In this document: positions 8,133-17,249 of the stretch, in pieces
Layout: each line of letters starts with the position of its first letter
How positions within the stretch are numbered: position 1 is the stretch's first letter
Assembly: GCA_900113425.1 (NCBI GenBank)
Contig: FOZF01000001.1
Span: 412,358-476,357 of the forward strand
From: Stenotrophomonas maltophilia
Lineage (GTDB): Bacteria; Pseudomonadota; Gammaproteobacteria; Xanthomonadales; Xanthomonadaceae
Direction: 5' to 3'
Length of the DNA stretch: 64,000 nt
Program-made: the position numbers and the translations under genes
Notes under the pieces: model-generated
What the model saw: only the letters and a program-made list of their open reading frames with translations
The model's database searches: none
What the model was told of the DNA's origin: nothing

Positions 8133-9466
8133 CCCCGTTTCCGCACGCCGTCGCCCGCCACACCGTGCCTGACAACGGGCCCGGCACCCTGCCGTTCGCG
8201 CAGACCGAGCAGTACCAGAAGGTACTGTCCGCGGCGCATGAGCACCTGCTCAACAGCATCGAGGACGAGCGCATCGATATCGATTCCTGGGCACCGGACA
8301 CGATCGCGCGCTGGGTGCAGGTGCAGACCGTGGGTTTCATCCAGGAATGGCGCATCCCGATCAACGAAGAGGAGATGCAGGTGGTGGCCGAGGGCCTGGT
8401 CAAGGAGCTGACCGGCTTCGGCCCGCTGGACGACCTGCTGCATGATCCCACCATCGAAGACATCCTGATCAATGGCTTCAAGGATGTGCATGTCTCGCAG
8501 GGCGGGCAGCTCAAGCGCGCAACCCAGCGCTTCACCGACGACACCCATCTGCTGCGCATCCTGCGCCGCATCCTCGCGCCGCTTGGCCGGCGCCTGGATG
8601 ACTCCAACCCGATGGTGGACGCGCGCCTGCCCAACGGCGGTCGCCTCAATGCGATCATCTCGCCGCTGGCGGTGGACGGCCCGATGGTCTCCATCCGCAA
8701 GTTCCGCAAGGACCCGTTCACGCCCGATGAACTGCTGGCCAAGGGCACCTTCGATGCGCCGATGCAGGCACTGCTGAAGGCGATGGTTCTGGGTCGCTGC
8801 AACATCCTCGTATCCGGTGGCACCAGCTCGGGCAAGACATCGCTGCTGAACGCCCTGGCCAGCTACGTGCCTCCCACCGAGCGCGTGATCACGGTCGAGG
8901 ACACCGCCGAGCTCTCGCTCAACCATCCGCACGTGGTGCGCCTGGAGAGCCGCATCGGTGGCGCGGAGGGACAAGGCGCCGTCAGCATCCGTGACCTGGT
9001 GCGCAACAGCCTGCGCATGCGCCCCGACCGCATCGTGGTTGGCGAGGTGCGCGGCGCGGAAGTGCTGGAGATGCTGCAGGCGATGAACACCGGCCACGAC
9101 GGCTCGATGGCCACCATCCATGCCAACTCGCCGCGCGACTGTCTCTATCGCATCGAGATGCTGGCCGGCTTCGCCGGGTTCCAGGGCAGCGAAGACAGCC
9201 TGCGCCGGCAGATCGCCAGCGCGATCGATTTCATCGTGCAGATCTCGCGCCTCGGCAGTGGCCGGCGCGTGCTGGTATCGATCACCGAAATCACCGGCGT
9301 CAGCGACAACCTGATCACCACCCAGGAGATGTTCCGCCACGAAGTGCAGATCGACGGCAGCGGCAAGGAGACCGATCGCTGGATCGGCCTCGGCTTCCAG
9401 CCGCACTCGCACAAGCTCGAGCCGTTCCGCCAACTGTTGCGCGAATCCCTCTACGGAGACTACTGA
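8117..9466 (+). CDS. cpaF: Tad pilus assembly ATPase CpaF/TadA
   Basis: A cytoplasmic hexameric secretion ATPase that powers Flp pilus assembly. The 449-residue protein has the N-terminal domain of the VirB11/CpaF family and a Walker A GGTSSGKT at about residues 234-241. It also has an Asp box region ([10 protein letters not shown]), a Walker B-like segment ([12 protein letters not shown]) and a His box ([11 protein letters not shown]). The start at 8117 lies inside the end of cpaE and has GGTGGAT upstream. tadB starts two bases after the stop. Confidence 0.95.
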   Translation: MEDKVTPFPHAVARHTVPDNGPGTLPFAQTEQYQKVLSAAHEHLLNSIEDERIDIDSWAPDTIARWVQVQTVGFIQEWRIPINEEEMQVVAEGLVKELTGFGPLDDLLHDPTIEDILINGFKDVHVSQGGQLKRATQRFTDDTHLLRILRRILAPLGRRLDDSNPMVDARLPNGGRLNAIISPLAVDGPMVSIRKFRKDPFTPDELLAKGTFDAPMQALLKAMVLGRCNILVSGGTSSGKTSLLNALASYVPPTERVITVEDTAELSLNHPHVVRLESRIGGAEGQGAVSIRDLVRNSLRMRPDRIVVGEVRGAEVLEMLQAMNTGHDGSMATIHANSPRDCLYRIEMLAGFAGFQGSEDSLRRQIASAIDFIVQISRLGSGRRVLVSITEITGVSDNLITTQEMFRHEVQIDGSGKETDRWIGLGFQPHSHKLEPFRQLLRESLYGDY

Positions 9467-9468
9467 AC

Positions 9469-10419
9469 ATGGGGACCGGCCTGCTGCTGGGCGTATTGAG
9501 CATCGTGTCGGTGCTGCTGGCGCTGGCGGTATGGCTGTGGGGCACCGCCAACAGCCGCGAACAGCGGCAGGCCTCCCTGCAGCATGCCGAACAGCAGCTG
9601 GCGCGTGGCAGCGCGGGCCCGGGCGGCAACGCGGCTGCGGCCAACGATGCGTCGCGGCCACCGCCGGCAGCAGCTGACCGCCGCGCGCTGCCTTGGAATG
9701 GCCTGCTGCAACGCGCGGGCCTTGCTACCGGCTGGAAGGTGCCGCTGATGCTGCTCGTGCCCGGCCTGGCCCTCTCGCTGTTCGCGATGCTGCGCCTGGG
9801 AACGGCATGGATGCTGCCGTTGACGCTGCTGCTGTACCTGCTGGGCTGCTGGTTGTGGATCATGCGCCGCACCGCCAAGCTGCAGGCCAAGCTGCTGCAT
9901 CAGCTGCCGGACTTCCTCGACAACCTGGTCCGCCTGACCGCGCTCGGCAACAGCCTGCAGTCGGCCTTCCAGGTCGCGTCGCAGCAGGCGACGCCGCCGC
10001 TGCGTGAGCTGCTGGACACCACGGTGCGGTACGCGCGGGGCGGCATGGACCTGGACCGCGCACTGAACCTCGCCGCGCAGCCCTATCGGATGGATGTGCT
10101 GAAGGTGCTGGCCGTGGTGATGGGCGTCAGCGTCCGCATCGGCGGCCGCGCCGATCAGATCCTGCAGCGCATGGGCGATTTCATGCGCGATCTGGAGCAG
10201 GCCCAGCAGGAGCTGTCAGCCACCACGTCCGAGACCCGCATGTCGGCCTGGGTGCTGGGACTGCTTCCGCCCGCCAGCGCGGTACTGATGGCGATCTCCA
10301 GCCCCGAGTTCTTCCAGCCCGTCCTGCACGATCCGCTCGGTCACAAGATCCTGCTGATCGCCCTGGGCCTGGAACTGCTCGGTGGTTTCCTGCTGTATCG
10401 CCTGGCCAAGTCGCTATGA
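9469..10419 (+). CDS. tadB: Inner-membrane platform protein TadB
   Basis: A 316-residue GspF-like membrane protein. It has one N-terminal helix, a Gln/Ala-rich linker, two hydrophobic segments around 85-130 and a C-terminal GspF domain (FLDNLVRLTALGNSLQSAF ... GGRADQILQRMGDFMRDL) ending in two helices. It forms the inner-membrane platform with TadC, on which CpaF acts. The gene follows cpaF by two bases and precedes tadC by 22. Confidence 0.92.
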   Translation: MGTGLLLGVLSIVSVLLALAVWLWGTANSREQRQASLQHAEQQLARGSAGPGGNAAAANDASRPPPAAADRRALPWNGLLQRAGLATGWKVPLMLLVPGLALSLFAMLRLGTAWMLPLTLLLYLLGCWLWIMRRTAKLQAKLLHQLPDFLDNLVRLTALGNSLQSAFQVASQQATPPLRELLDTTVRYARGGMDLDRALNLAAQPYRMDVLKVLAVVMGVSVRIGGRADQILQRMGDFMRDLEQAQQELSATTSETRMSAWVLGLLPPASAVLMAISSPEFFQPVLHDPLGHKILLIALGLELLGGFLLYRLAKSL

Positions 10420-10441
10420 GCATCCGCAGCGGAGGTTCCCG

Positions 10442-11368
10442 ATGAGCGCAACTGCCTGGTTCGCACTCGCCCTGCTGGTCCTGGCCGCCGGCGTCGCCCT
10501 GCTCGGTGTGGGCGGCTGGGTCCGCAGCCATCGCGAGGACCGCAGTGCGGCAACGCTGAAGACCGCATTGCAGCCACGTGACCCGGTCGCCGATGACGCA
10601 GCCCGCAGGGATTCACTGGGCTGGCTGGAGCGGCTCGGCCGGACGCTCAGCGGCGGGCGCCTGGAAGCCGCACTGCTGGCAGGCGAGGATCGCCTGCTGC
10701 TCGATCTGGCCGGCTGGAACACCCGCCGCGGCACGGCGATCTATCTGGGCCTGCGCCTGCTGCTGGCGGTACTGGTGCTCGCGCTGACCCTGGCCGTGAG
10801 CGATGCCACCGGCCTGGCGCGCATCATGGTGATCGTCGGCGCCCTCGCCGCCGGCCTGCTGCTGCCCAAGTTCGTGCTGGCCGCGTGGGTCAAACGGCGG
10901 CGGCGTGCCGTCAACAACGAGTTGCCGCTGTTGATCGACCTGCTGCGCCTGCTGCAGGGGGTTGGCTTCAGCATGGATCAGAGCCTGCAGACCCTGGGTG
11001 ACAAGCTGCGCGACGCACTGCCGGTCCTCGGTGGCGAGATACAGGAGGCGAACATCGCCTACACCCATGGACGCACTCGCGCCCAGTCGCTGCGCCGACT
11101 CAGCGATGTCTACGGCGATGACGACCTGTCCAGCCTGGTGCAGTTGATCCTGCAGGTGCACGCCCACGGCGGCGCGGTGCAGGAGCCGCTGCGCCAGTTC
11201 AGCATCCGGTTGCGCGAACAGCGCCGCAATGCGCTGAAAGAGAAGGTCGGCAAGCTCTCGGTGAAGATGACCGTGGTGATGATGCTGACCCTGCTGCCTG
11301 CACTGATGCTGGTGCTGGCCGGGCCCGCGCTGGTCGCGCTGGCCAAAACCCTGTCGAACATGGGATGA
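10442..11368 (+). CDS. tadC: Inner-membrane platform protein TadC
   Basis: A 308-residue GspF-family protein with an N-terminal helix, a paired hydrophobic region (about 100-150) and a C-terminal domain. Motifs include NELPLLIDLLRLLQGVGFSM and HAHGGAVQEPLRQFSIRLREQR, ending in a final helix. It is the partner of TadB in the pilus platform. The ATG at 10442 has GGAGG six bases upstream; an in-frame extension to 10382 would run into tadB and is rejected. The stop overlaps the start of tadD (ATGA). Confidence 0.92.
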   Translation: MSATAWFALALLVLAAGVALLGVGGWVRSHREDRSAATLKTALQPRDPVADDAARRDSLGWLERLGRTLSGGRLEAALLAGEDRLLLDLAGWNTRRGTAIYLGLRLLLAVLVLALTLAVSDATGLARIMVIVGALAAGLLLPKFVLAAWVKRRRRAVNNELPLLIDLLRLLQGVGFSMDQSLQTLGDKLRDALPVLGGEIQEANIAYTHGRTRAQSLRRLSDVYGDDDLSSLVQLILQVHAHGGAVQEPLRQFSIRLREQRRNALKEKVGKLSVKMTVVMMLTLLPALMLVLAGPALVALAKTLSNMG

Positions 11369-12249
11369 CCGTCATGCCTGCTCTGCGCCACGCCTGTCTG
11401 TTGTTTGCTCTTGCCACTGCAGTCGCAGGATGCGCCTCGTCCACCCCGAAGTACCTGCGCGCGCCCACCCTGGCCGAGCCAGGGCCCGCGCCGCAGGACA
11501 GCCGCAACGCCTACCTTGAGCTGATCGAACGCATGCAGCTGCAAGGCGCCTGGTACGCCTCGCTGGCGCACGTGGATGCATTCCGCCAGCGCTACGGCGA
11601 TCCTCCGGCGCTGCGCCTGCTGCAGGCCAATGCACTGCGCGAGACCGGCCAGACCGACGCCGCGGCGGCGCTGTACCGCGAACTCACCAGCGGGCCGCAG
11701 GCCGCCGCTGCCGCACATGGCCTGGGTCTGATCGCCGCGCATCGCGATGACGAGGCCGGCAGTGAACTGTCGCTGGCCCGTGCCACCCAGCTGCAGCCGT
11801 TGAATACCGATTATCTGGGTGACCTGGGGTATGCGCGTCTGCGTGCCGGCCGCTTCGACCAGGCCCGCGAGCCGCTGGCCAAAGCGCTGGAGCTGTCTCC
11901 GGGCAACGCCAAGGCGACCGCCAACCTGGCGCTGTGGGCGGTCCTGCGCGGCGACAACGCCACGGCCGAACGCCTGGCCGCGCAGGCCAACCTCAACGAA
12001 GACACCCGGCGCAGCATCCAGCAGCAGGCCCAGCAGATCCGCAGCCGGCTGCAGCAGCGCCAGGCGCAGGCGGCGGCCAGCAGCGCGGCACGGATCGCCA
12101 CCGCGCCGACCAACGCCACTGCCCCGGCCAGCAGCCGGCTGGCGGCCGAAACACGCCGTGACGCCCGGGATCGCGATCCCTCCCGTCTGCCGCCGTCGAT
12201 GCTGGAACGCTTCGGCACGTCCGACCACCCGACCGAGAACACGCCATGA
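11365..12249 (+). CDS. tadD: TadD-like tetratricopeptide lipoprotein
   Basis: A 294-residue lipoprotein: a short signal ends in a lipobox (VAGC, Cys23), and tetratricopeptide-type helices span roughly residues 45-220. Examples are RLLQANALRETGQTDAAAAL and LGDLGYARLRAGRFDQARE. The C-terminal 70 residues are Gln/Ala-rich and probably unstructured. TadD family members help the secretin assemble at the outer membrane. It overlaps tadC by four bases, and its own stop overlaps the next start. Confidence 0.9.
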   Translation: MTVMPALRHACLLFALATAVAGCASSTPKYLRAPTLAEPGPAPQDSRNAYLELIERMQLQGAWYASLAHVDAFRQRYGDPPALRLLQANALRETGQTDAAAALYRELTSGPQAAAAAHGLGLIAAHRDDEAGSELSLARATQLQPLNTDYLGDLGYARLRAGRFDQAREPLAKALELSPGNAKATANLALWAVLRGDNATAERLAAQANLNEDTRRSIQQQAQQIRSRLQQRQAQAAASSAARIATAPTNATAPASSRLAAETRRDARDRDPSRLPPSMLERFGTSDHPTENTP

Positions 12250-12701
12250 CCGCGATGACCCTGATCCGATGCCTGCTGCCTGCGGTCACCTGCTGCCTGC
12301 TTGCCGCGGGAGCTCACGCACAGTCGCCACAGGCGCCGCTGACCGGCCAGATGCTGGGAGGCAGCCCGGCCGCCGGCCCGGCCGTCGCCCCGCAGCAGGC
12401 CGAAGCACTGGCAACCGTCGACCTCGCGGCGCCTGCGCCGCCCCCGGCGATGCCACCCGCGCCTCCTGCCCCGGCGGCCGCTGCACCGGCTGCGCCACGG
12501 CGCAACGAGGTCGGTGATGCCACGCGCCAGCTGTTCCAGCTGCAGGCGTCCGGGCAACAGGCGGGCGCGCGGCTGCCGATCCTCGGTGACCAGGCCACCG
12601 CCAGCTACGCGCGCTACCTGAAGAGTTTCGAGCAGGACATCCCCGCCTTCTTCGACACGGATGTCGGCAGTTCCAAGAGCACCTCCAACTCCGGACGCTG
12701 A
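12246..12701 (+). CDS. DUF3613 protein of the Tad locus
   Basis: A 151-residue protein with a signal peptide (cut near AHAQ), a long Pro/Ala linker, and a C-terminal block GDATRQLFQLQASGQQAG ... YARYLKSFEQDIP that matches DUF3613. That domain is known mainly from Flp/Tad pilus loci of Burkholderia and relatives; its function is not established. The start overlaps tadD (ATGA) and tadG begins eight bases later, so it is co-expressed with pilus genes. Likely a periplasmic accessory factor. Confidence 0.85.
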   Translation: MTAMTLIRCLLPAVTCCLLAAGAHAQSPQAPLTGQMLGGSPAAGPAVAPQQAEALATVDLAAPAPPPAMPPAPPAPAAAAPAAPRRNEVGDATRQLFQLQASGQQAGARLPILGDQATASYARYLKSFEQDIPAFFDTDVGSSKSTSNSGR

Positions 12702-12709
12702 GGCATGCC

Positions 12710-14857
12710 ATGAACCGCTCCCACCAGCCCCGTTTCCACCGCCCGCGCGGCGGCATGTCCGTCACCATGATGCTGGTGATGCTGGCACTGGTGGCCATGC
12801 TGGGTCTGATCGAGGTCGGTTTCCTGTTCTGGGCCAAGCGCGATGCGCAGAAGGTCGTAGACCTGGCGGCGCTGGCAGGTGCGCAGCGACTTGAGCTGTG
12901 TACATCGAACAATGGCGACAACAGCGCCGCGCGGCAGAGCGCACTCACGCAGAACCAGTTCCCGGGCACGGTGCAGGTCCGCTGCGGCAACTGGAGCGCC
13001 GCACGTGGAGGCAACCGCTTCAGCGAGACGGTCGACGCCAGCAATCCACGCAACGCGGTCCGGGTGGTCGCGACCCGCAGCGTGCTGCCGTTCTTCGGCC
13101 AGAGCGAGAGCCTGCCGACCATCACCGTGCAGGCCGTGGCGCGGCGCTCGGAACCGACGGCGGTGTTCGCGGTGGGTTCGCAGCTGCTGCGCACGAACGG
13201 CAACTCGCCCTTGATGGGCACCCTGCGCCTGGTGGGGCTGGACGTCACCAACGCCACGGTGCTGTCGTATGACGGACTGGCGCAGGCCAACATCACGCCG
13301 TCAGGCCTGCTCAACGCGCTCGGCATTCCGGTCACCGCCAATCTCAGCGTGGCCGACTTCAATCGCCTGCTGTCGGTGAACCAGGTTTCACTGGCACGGC
13401 TGGTGGACGCCACCGCCACGGTGGTCGGCCGCAGCACCACCGCGGGCGTGCAGCTGCGCGCGCTGTCAGACCTGGTGGCCACCCGCCTTGACATCAATCA
13501 GGTCAATATCGCGCTGGGCAGCCAGAACGGCGGCGGCGGACTGTTCGCCGAGGTGATCTCTCCCGACGGCACGGTGGGCAGTGCGCTGCAGTCGCAGATC
13601 AACGTGCTTGACCTGGTCAATGCAGCCATCTCCATCGCCAATGATGGCAATGGCGTGGCGGTGCCGAACCTCAACCTGCTCGGCATGGATATCAAGGCAG
13701 GTGTTGTCGAACCGCCGTCGATCGCCATCGGCGGTGTCGGCTCTCGCGCCTACAACGCACAGGTCCGGCTGATGGTCGACGTCGACAGCGACCGCCTGTT
13801 CGGGGTGGGGCCACTGCTCAACCTGCTGGGCACCCGCCTGCACCTGCCATTGCATGTGGATGTGGCCAATGCGATGGGAACACTGACCAGCATCCAATGC
13901 AGCGCAGCACCGCCCACGGCCACCATCCAGGTGGACTCCTCGGTGCTGCGCGCGTGCGTCGGCAAGGTCAATGCCGCCGACCGTTTCTCCAAGAGCAATG
14001 TCTGCGACGCCACCTTGCAGAACGAACAACTGCTGACACTGCTGGGACGGCCGCTGATCAACGACAAGATCACCCTGCCGGCGCTGACCGGCACGCAGAG
14101 CCTGACCCTGGCCGCCGGCCAGACCGGCACCACCCGGATCAATCCCCTGGCCGTCGGGGACGCCGTCTCGCACCTGGTCAACGAGCTGCTGCGCGTGCTG
14201 TCGGGCATGCTGAGCTCGCCGGCGCAGGGCATGAATGCCAACGACACGGCCAAGGCACTGGCCGACCGCTACCTGCAGGCAGCGTTCCCCTCGGGCGGCC
14301 GCTACAACGTCGACCAGCTCATTCCCCTGCTGCGCGACGGCGACCCGTCGCGCAACCTGGCACCACTGGGCAACTGGACGGTCAAGAAGGGCGTGCCCAA
14401 ACCCTGCCTGATCGGACTGGGCACCTGCTGGGAAGACGGCTCGGTCTGGACAGGCTACCGCGCCACCGTGACGGGACAGGGCCTGGGTCTGCTCGACGGG
14501 CTGCTCGGCTCACTGGTCGGCGGACTGCTCATCAACCGCTGCGACAGCCTGCTGGGCAACTTGATCGACTACAACGGCTGCGTCCGCACCAACCTGGCCT
14601 CGTACATCCAGACCGCCCCGGACGGCTTCCTCGACGCGGCGGCCGGCGGCGGTGTCACCACACCCGGCAACAACGTGACCTGCAGCGGTGTGCTGTGCAC
14701 GGTACTGAACCCGGTGCTGGCCGCGCTCAAGCCGGTGCTGAACACCGTCGGCTCCCTGCTGAGCACCACCCTGGCCAGCCTGCTGGGGCTGGAACTGGGC
14801 CGCACCGATGTCAACGTCCAGTCCATCCAGTGCAATGGCGCACAGCTTGTGTTCTGA
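12710..14857 (+). CDS. tadG: TadG-like Flp pilus assembly protein
   Basis: A 715-residue protein with one N-terminal helix preceded by a basic stretch (RPRGGMSVTMMLVMLALVAMLGLIEVG) and then FWAKRDAQKVVDLAALAGAQ. This is the DUF2134-type start of TadG-family pseudopilin-like proteins. The large remainder is periplasmic with scattered Cys residues, and no VWA metal-binding motif is visible. It is longer than many TadG proteins (commonly about 400-600 residues). Role: probably anchoring or initiating the pilus from the inner membrane. It follows the DUF3613 gene by eight bases. Confidence 0.85.
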   Translation: MNRSHQPRFHRPRGGMSVTMMLVMLALVAMLGLIEVGFLFWAKRDAQKVVDLAALAGAQRLELCTSNNGDNSAARQSALTQNQFPGTVQVRCGNWSAARGGNRFSETVDASNPRNAVRVVATRSVLPFFGQSESLPTITVQAVARRSEPTAVFAVGSQLLRTNGNSPLMGTLRLVGLDVTNATVLSYDGLAQANITPSGLLNALGIPVTANLSVADFNRLLSVNQVSLARLVDATATVVGRSTTAGVQLRALSDLVATRLDINQVNIALGSQNGGGGLFAEVISPDGTVGSALQSQINVLDLVNAAISIANDGNGVAVPNLNLLGMDIKAGVVEPPSIAIGGVGSRAYNAQVRLMVDVDSDRLFGVGPLLNLLGTRLHLPLHVDVANAMGTLTSIQCSAAPPTATIQVDSSVLRACVGKVNAADRFSKSNVCDATLQNEQLLTLLGRPLINDKITLPALTGTQSLTLAAGQTGTTRINPLAVGDAVSHLVNELLRVLSGMLSSPAQGMNANDTAKALADRYLQAAFPSGGRYNVDQLIPLLRDGDPSRNLAPLGNWTVKKGVPKPCLIGLGTCWEDGSVWTGYRATVTGQGLGLLDGLLGSLVGGLLINRCDSLLGNLIDYNGCVRTNLASYIQTAPDGFLDAAAGGGVTTPGNNVTCSGVLCTVLNPVLAALKPVLNTVGSLLSTTLASLLGLELGRTDVNVQSIQCNGAQLVF

Positions 14858-14872
14858 GCCGTGCCGGCGCCC

Positions 14873-14900
14873 TTGGCGCCGCCGCCGCGCATGCTAGACT
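14873..14900 (+). promoter_or_regulatory. Candidate sigma-70 promoter before the DUF2968 gene
   Basis: TTGGCG, a 16-bp spacer and TAGACT lie about 55 bp before the DUF2968 start. This would let that gene be transcribed apart from the pilus operon. Confidence 0.4.
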
Positions 14901-14955
14901 CCCGGGCGGGGAACACTTCCATCTCAACCCACACTCATCCGTGGATGGTCCAGAC

Positions 14956-15663
14956 ATGCGAGAAACTTCAGGGGGCACCGTCTTCGCCCGCCGCGCGCGC
15001 GGCGCGGCACTGCTGGCCGTGGCCATGCTGCTGGCGGCACCGTCCGCACTGGCGGCACGCAGCAGCCGCGAAGCCGCAGCCGAACCGGTACGCAGCAGCG
15101 CACCCGTGGTACGCAACACGGTAGACGAGCTCAAGCAGTTGATGGACGCACGCCAGCTGACCGAACTGCGTACCACGTACAACGGCAACTACGGCGCCAG
15201 CCTGCTTTTCAATGCCAGTACCCTGACCTACTACGTCGCCCTGTTCCAGGAAAAGAACTTCTGGCGCGTCATCAAGACCGATGCCGTCGACAACGCCGAG
15301 CGCGTCTATCGCACGTTCGTGCAGCAGACCGAACAGCTCGCGCAGGTCTACATCGATACCACCCGCCTGGAAGCCGGCAAGCGCTATACCGAGCGCCTGG
15401 TGGCGTACAACGAAGAGCGCCTGCGTACCCTGCAGCAGGAAATGGAGCAGCAGCAGGCGCAGTCGGCCCAGGTCAGCGCGTCACTGCAGCAGGCCCAGCA
15501 GCAGGCCGTCAGCCTGAGCACCGATGTGCAGAGCACCAACAGCCAGCTGGACGCCCTGCAGCGCCGCATCCAGATCCTGCAGGCCGAACAGGGCAACCCC
15601 GAATTGAGCCTGCCGAAGCCGGACAGCACAGCCACGCCGGCGGCGGCCAGCGACGTTCGCTGA
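14956..15663 (+). CDS. DUF2968 exported coiled-coil protein
   Basis: A 235-residue protein with an N-terminal signal segment (ALLAVAMLLAAPSALA), then the DUF2968 core VDELKQLMDARQLTELRTTYNGNYGASLLF. A Gln/Glu-rich coiled coil spans roughly 135-215. The family has no assigned function. It sits about 100 bp behind tadG with its own promoter-like sequence and ends at a strong terminator. It may be the last gene of the Tad operon or an independent unit. The start at 14956 has only a weak ribosome site (GTGGA). Confidence 0.82.
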   Translation: MRETSGGTVFARRARGAALLAVAMLLAAPSALAARSSREAAAEPVRSSAPVVRNTVDELKQLMDARQLTELRTTYNGNYGASLLFNASTLTYYVALFQEKNFWRVIKTDAVDNAERVYRTFVQQTEQLAQVYIDTTRLEAGKRYTERLVAYNEERLRTLQQEMEQQQAQSAQVSASLQQAQQQAVSLSTDVQSTNSQLDALQRRIQILQAEQGNPELSLPKPDSTATPAAASDVR

Positions 15664-15680
15664 ATCCCGCGACAGAACCC

Positions 15681-15714
15681 GACAACGGCGCCGCATGGCG
15701 CCGTTGTCGTTTTT
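15681..15714 (+). terminator. Rho-independent terminator after the Tad/DUF2968 unit
   Basis: GACAACGGCGCC and GGCGCCGTTGTC form a perfect 12-bp stem around GCAT, followed by GTTTTT. It also separates the unit from the convergent gene that ends at 15734. Confidence 0.93.
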
Positions 15715-15733
15715 GGCCTGATTGCGACCCGTT

Positions 15734-16132
15734 TCAGCGGCAGGCCTCGAACACGGCATCGTCCCACTGCCGGCGCAGGACGAAATCCGCCCGGCGCGTT
15801 CTGGCCAGCGCCGCCGTGCGCATCCTGCGCGCCCGTGCGCAGGCCGCAGCGTCCGCACTGATCGGAATCGACGCCCCCTGCGCACCGCCCGATCGCCGCA
15901 CCGGCCTGCGCCCACGGGTACCCGTGCGGGTCGCCTCGGCGTTGAGCGGCGCACTGCCGCGCGGCAGCGACTGCTCGGCGGGGATTTCCCAGCGCCACTC
16001 CGCCTGCCCCTGGCAAGGCGTCTGCTGGTACAGCGCACGCCCGCCGTCCGTGCACTTGTAGACCTGGGTCTGCGCCGCTGCGGATGTCGCCAGCAGCATT
16101 GCCAGCACCCCCCATCCCGGCAGAGTTCTCAT
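15734..16132 (-). CDS. DUF4124-like exported protein
   Basis: A 132-residue protein with a signal peptide ([11 protein letters not shown]) followed by [18 protein letters not shown], the start of a DUF4124-type domain common in exported proteins of Xanthomonadaceae. The rest is Arg/Ala-rich with two more Cys residues. Two ATGs, at 16138 and 16132, follow GGGAGGGG; the second has the better spacing. Function unknown. Confidence 0.75.
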   Translation of the reverse strand: MRTLPGWGVLAMLLATSAAAQTQVYKCTDGGRALYQQTPCQGQAEWRWEIPAEQSLPRGSAPLNAEATRTGTRGRRPVRRSGGAQGASIPISADAAACARARRMRTAALARTRRADFVLRRQWDDAVFEACR

Positions 16133-16319
16133 CTTCATCCCCTCCCACGACCAGCACTCATGGTCGGTACGACGAGCGCCGCGCGCCAGAGCGATCCGCG
16201 TCACATCCGTGCTCATCCAGCACAGCCGTGCAAGCCACTGCATCACCTCTGCGCTGTACTGCCACAGGCGACGGCCATTGTCGCCGCCGCCGTCCTTCCC
16301 TTCCGCCAAGGAAATTGCA

Positions 16320-17144
16320 ATGAGCAACTACATCACCGTCAACGACGGCGCCCGCATCTTCTACAAGGACTGGGGCACCGGGCAACCGGTCGTGTTCGCG
16401 CACGGCTGGCCACTCTCCTCCGATGCCTGGGACCCGCAGATGCTGTTCATGGGCCAGAACGGCTTCCGTGTGATCGCGCACGACCGGCGCAGCCACGGCC
16501 GTTCCAGCCAGACCTGGGACGGCAACAACATGGACACCTACGCCGACGACCTGGCCGCGGTGATCGACGCATTGGACCTGAAGGACGCCATCCTGGTCGG
16601 CCACTCCACCGGCGGTGGCGAGGTGGCCCACTACATCGGCCGCCATGGCAGCGCGCGCGTGGCGAAGGTGGTGCTGGTCGGTGCCGTACCGCCCCTGATG
16701 CTGAAGACCGCGGGCAACCCGGCCGGCACGCCCCTGGAGGTCTTCGACGGCATCCGCAAGGGCACCGGCGGTGATCGTTCGCAGTTCTTCCAGGACCTGG
16801 CCACGCCGTTCTTCGGCGCCAACCGCGACGGCAACACGGTCACCCAGGGCATGCGCGATTCGTTCTGGCTGCAGGGCATGCTGGGCGGCGTGAAGGGCCA
16901 GTACGACTGCATCCATGAATTCTCGGAAGTCGACTACACCGCAGATCTGCAGAAGATCGACGTGCCGGCATGGGTGGTGCACGGTGACGACGACCAGATC
17001 GTCCCCTTCGATGCGTCGGCCAAGCTGTCCTCGCAGATCATCAAGGACGCCGAACTGACGGTCTATCCCGGCGCGCCGCACGGCCTGACCGTGACCCATG
17101 CCGATCGCTTCAACGCCGACCTGCTGGCGTTCGCCCGCAAATGA
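16320..17144 (+). CDS. Alpha/beta hydrolase, non-heme chloroperoxidase/arylesterase type
   Basis: A 274-residue serine hydrolase. The nucleophile elbow GHSTGG places Ser96 as catalytic, the oxyanion region is AHGWPLS, Asp is likely in [10 protein letters not shown], and His is in GAPHGLT near the end. Sequence and length fit the cofactor-free chloroperoxidase/arylesterase group, so the enzyme probably hydrolyses small esters and may show perhydrolase activity. No signal peptide, hence cytoplasmic. AAGGAAATTGCA precedes the ATG. It converges on the MFS exporter gene with large hairpins between them. Confidence 0.9.
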   Translation: MSNYITVNDGARIFYKDWGTGQPVVFAHGWPLSSDAWDPQMLFMGQNGFRVIAHDRRSHGRSSQTWDGNNMDTYADDLAAVIDALDLKDAILVGHSTGGGEVAHYIGRHGSARVAKVVLVGAVPPLMLKTAGNPAGTPLEVFDGIRKGTGGDRSQFFQDLATPFFGANRDGNTVTQGMRDSFWLQGMLGGVKGQYDCIHEFSEVDYTADLQKIDVPAWVVHGDDDQIVPFDASAKLSSQIIKDAELTVYPGAPHGLTVTHADRFNADLLAFARK

Positions 17145-17150
17145 TGTCCC

Positions 17151-17176
17151 GCGGCGGCGCCCCACTGCGCCGCCGC
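17151..17176. terminator. GC-rich hairpin after the hydrolase gene
   Basis: GCGGCGGCGC and GCGCCGCCGC form a perfect 10-bp stem around CCCACT, seven bases after the hydrolase stop. There is no T-tract, so termination is plausible but not certain. Confidence 0.5.
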
Positions 17177-17191
17177 TCCTGCAGGGCAGCA

Positions 17192-17240
17192 CCGGGCCAT
17201 GCCCGGCGGCCGTATGCAGCATCCGCCGGGCATGGCCCGG
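17192..17240. repeat. 18-bp-arm inverted repeat between convergent genes
   Basis: CCGGGCCATGCCCGGCGG and its exact reverse complement enclose a 13-base loop. It ends ten bases before the stop of the convergent MFS gene. It could be a bidirectional terminator or a REP-like element. Stenotrophomonas genomes carry many REP-type hairpins (SMAG), but the GTAG head of that family was not seen here. Confidence 0.6.
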
Positions 17241-17249
17241 CGCCACCTG

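Noticed and set aside
13897-14955. Upstream extension of the DUF2968 frame by about 350 codons
   Set aside because: It overlaps the TadG-like gene in another frame with Gln/Arg/His-rich sequence. The signal peptide at 14956 marks the real start.
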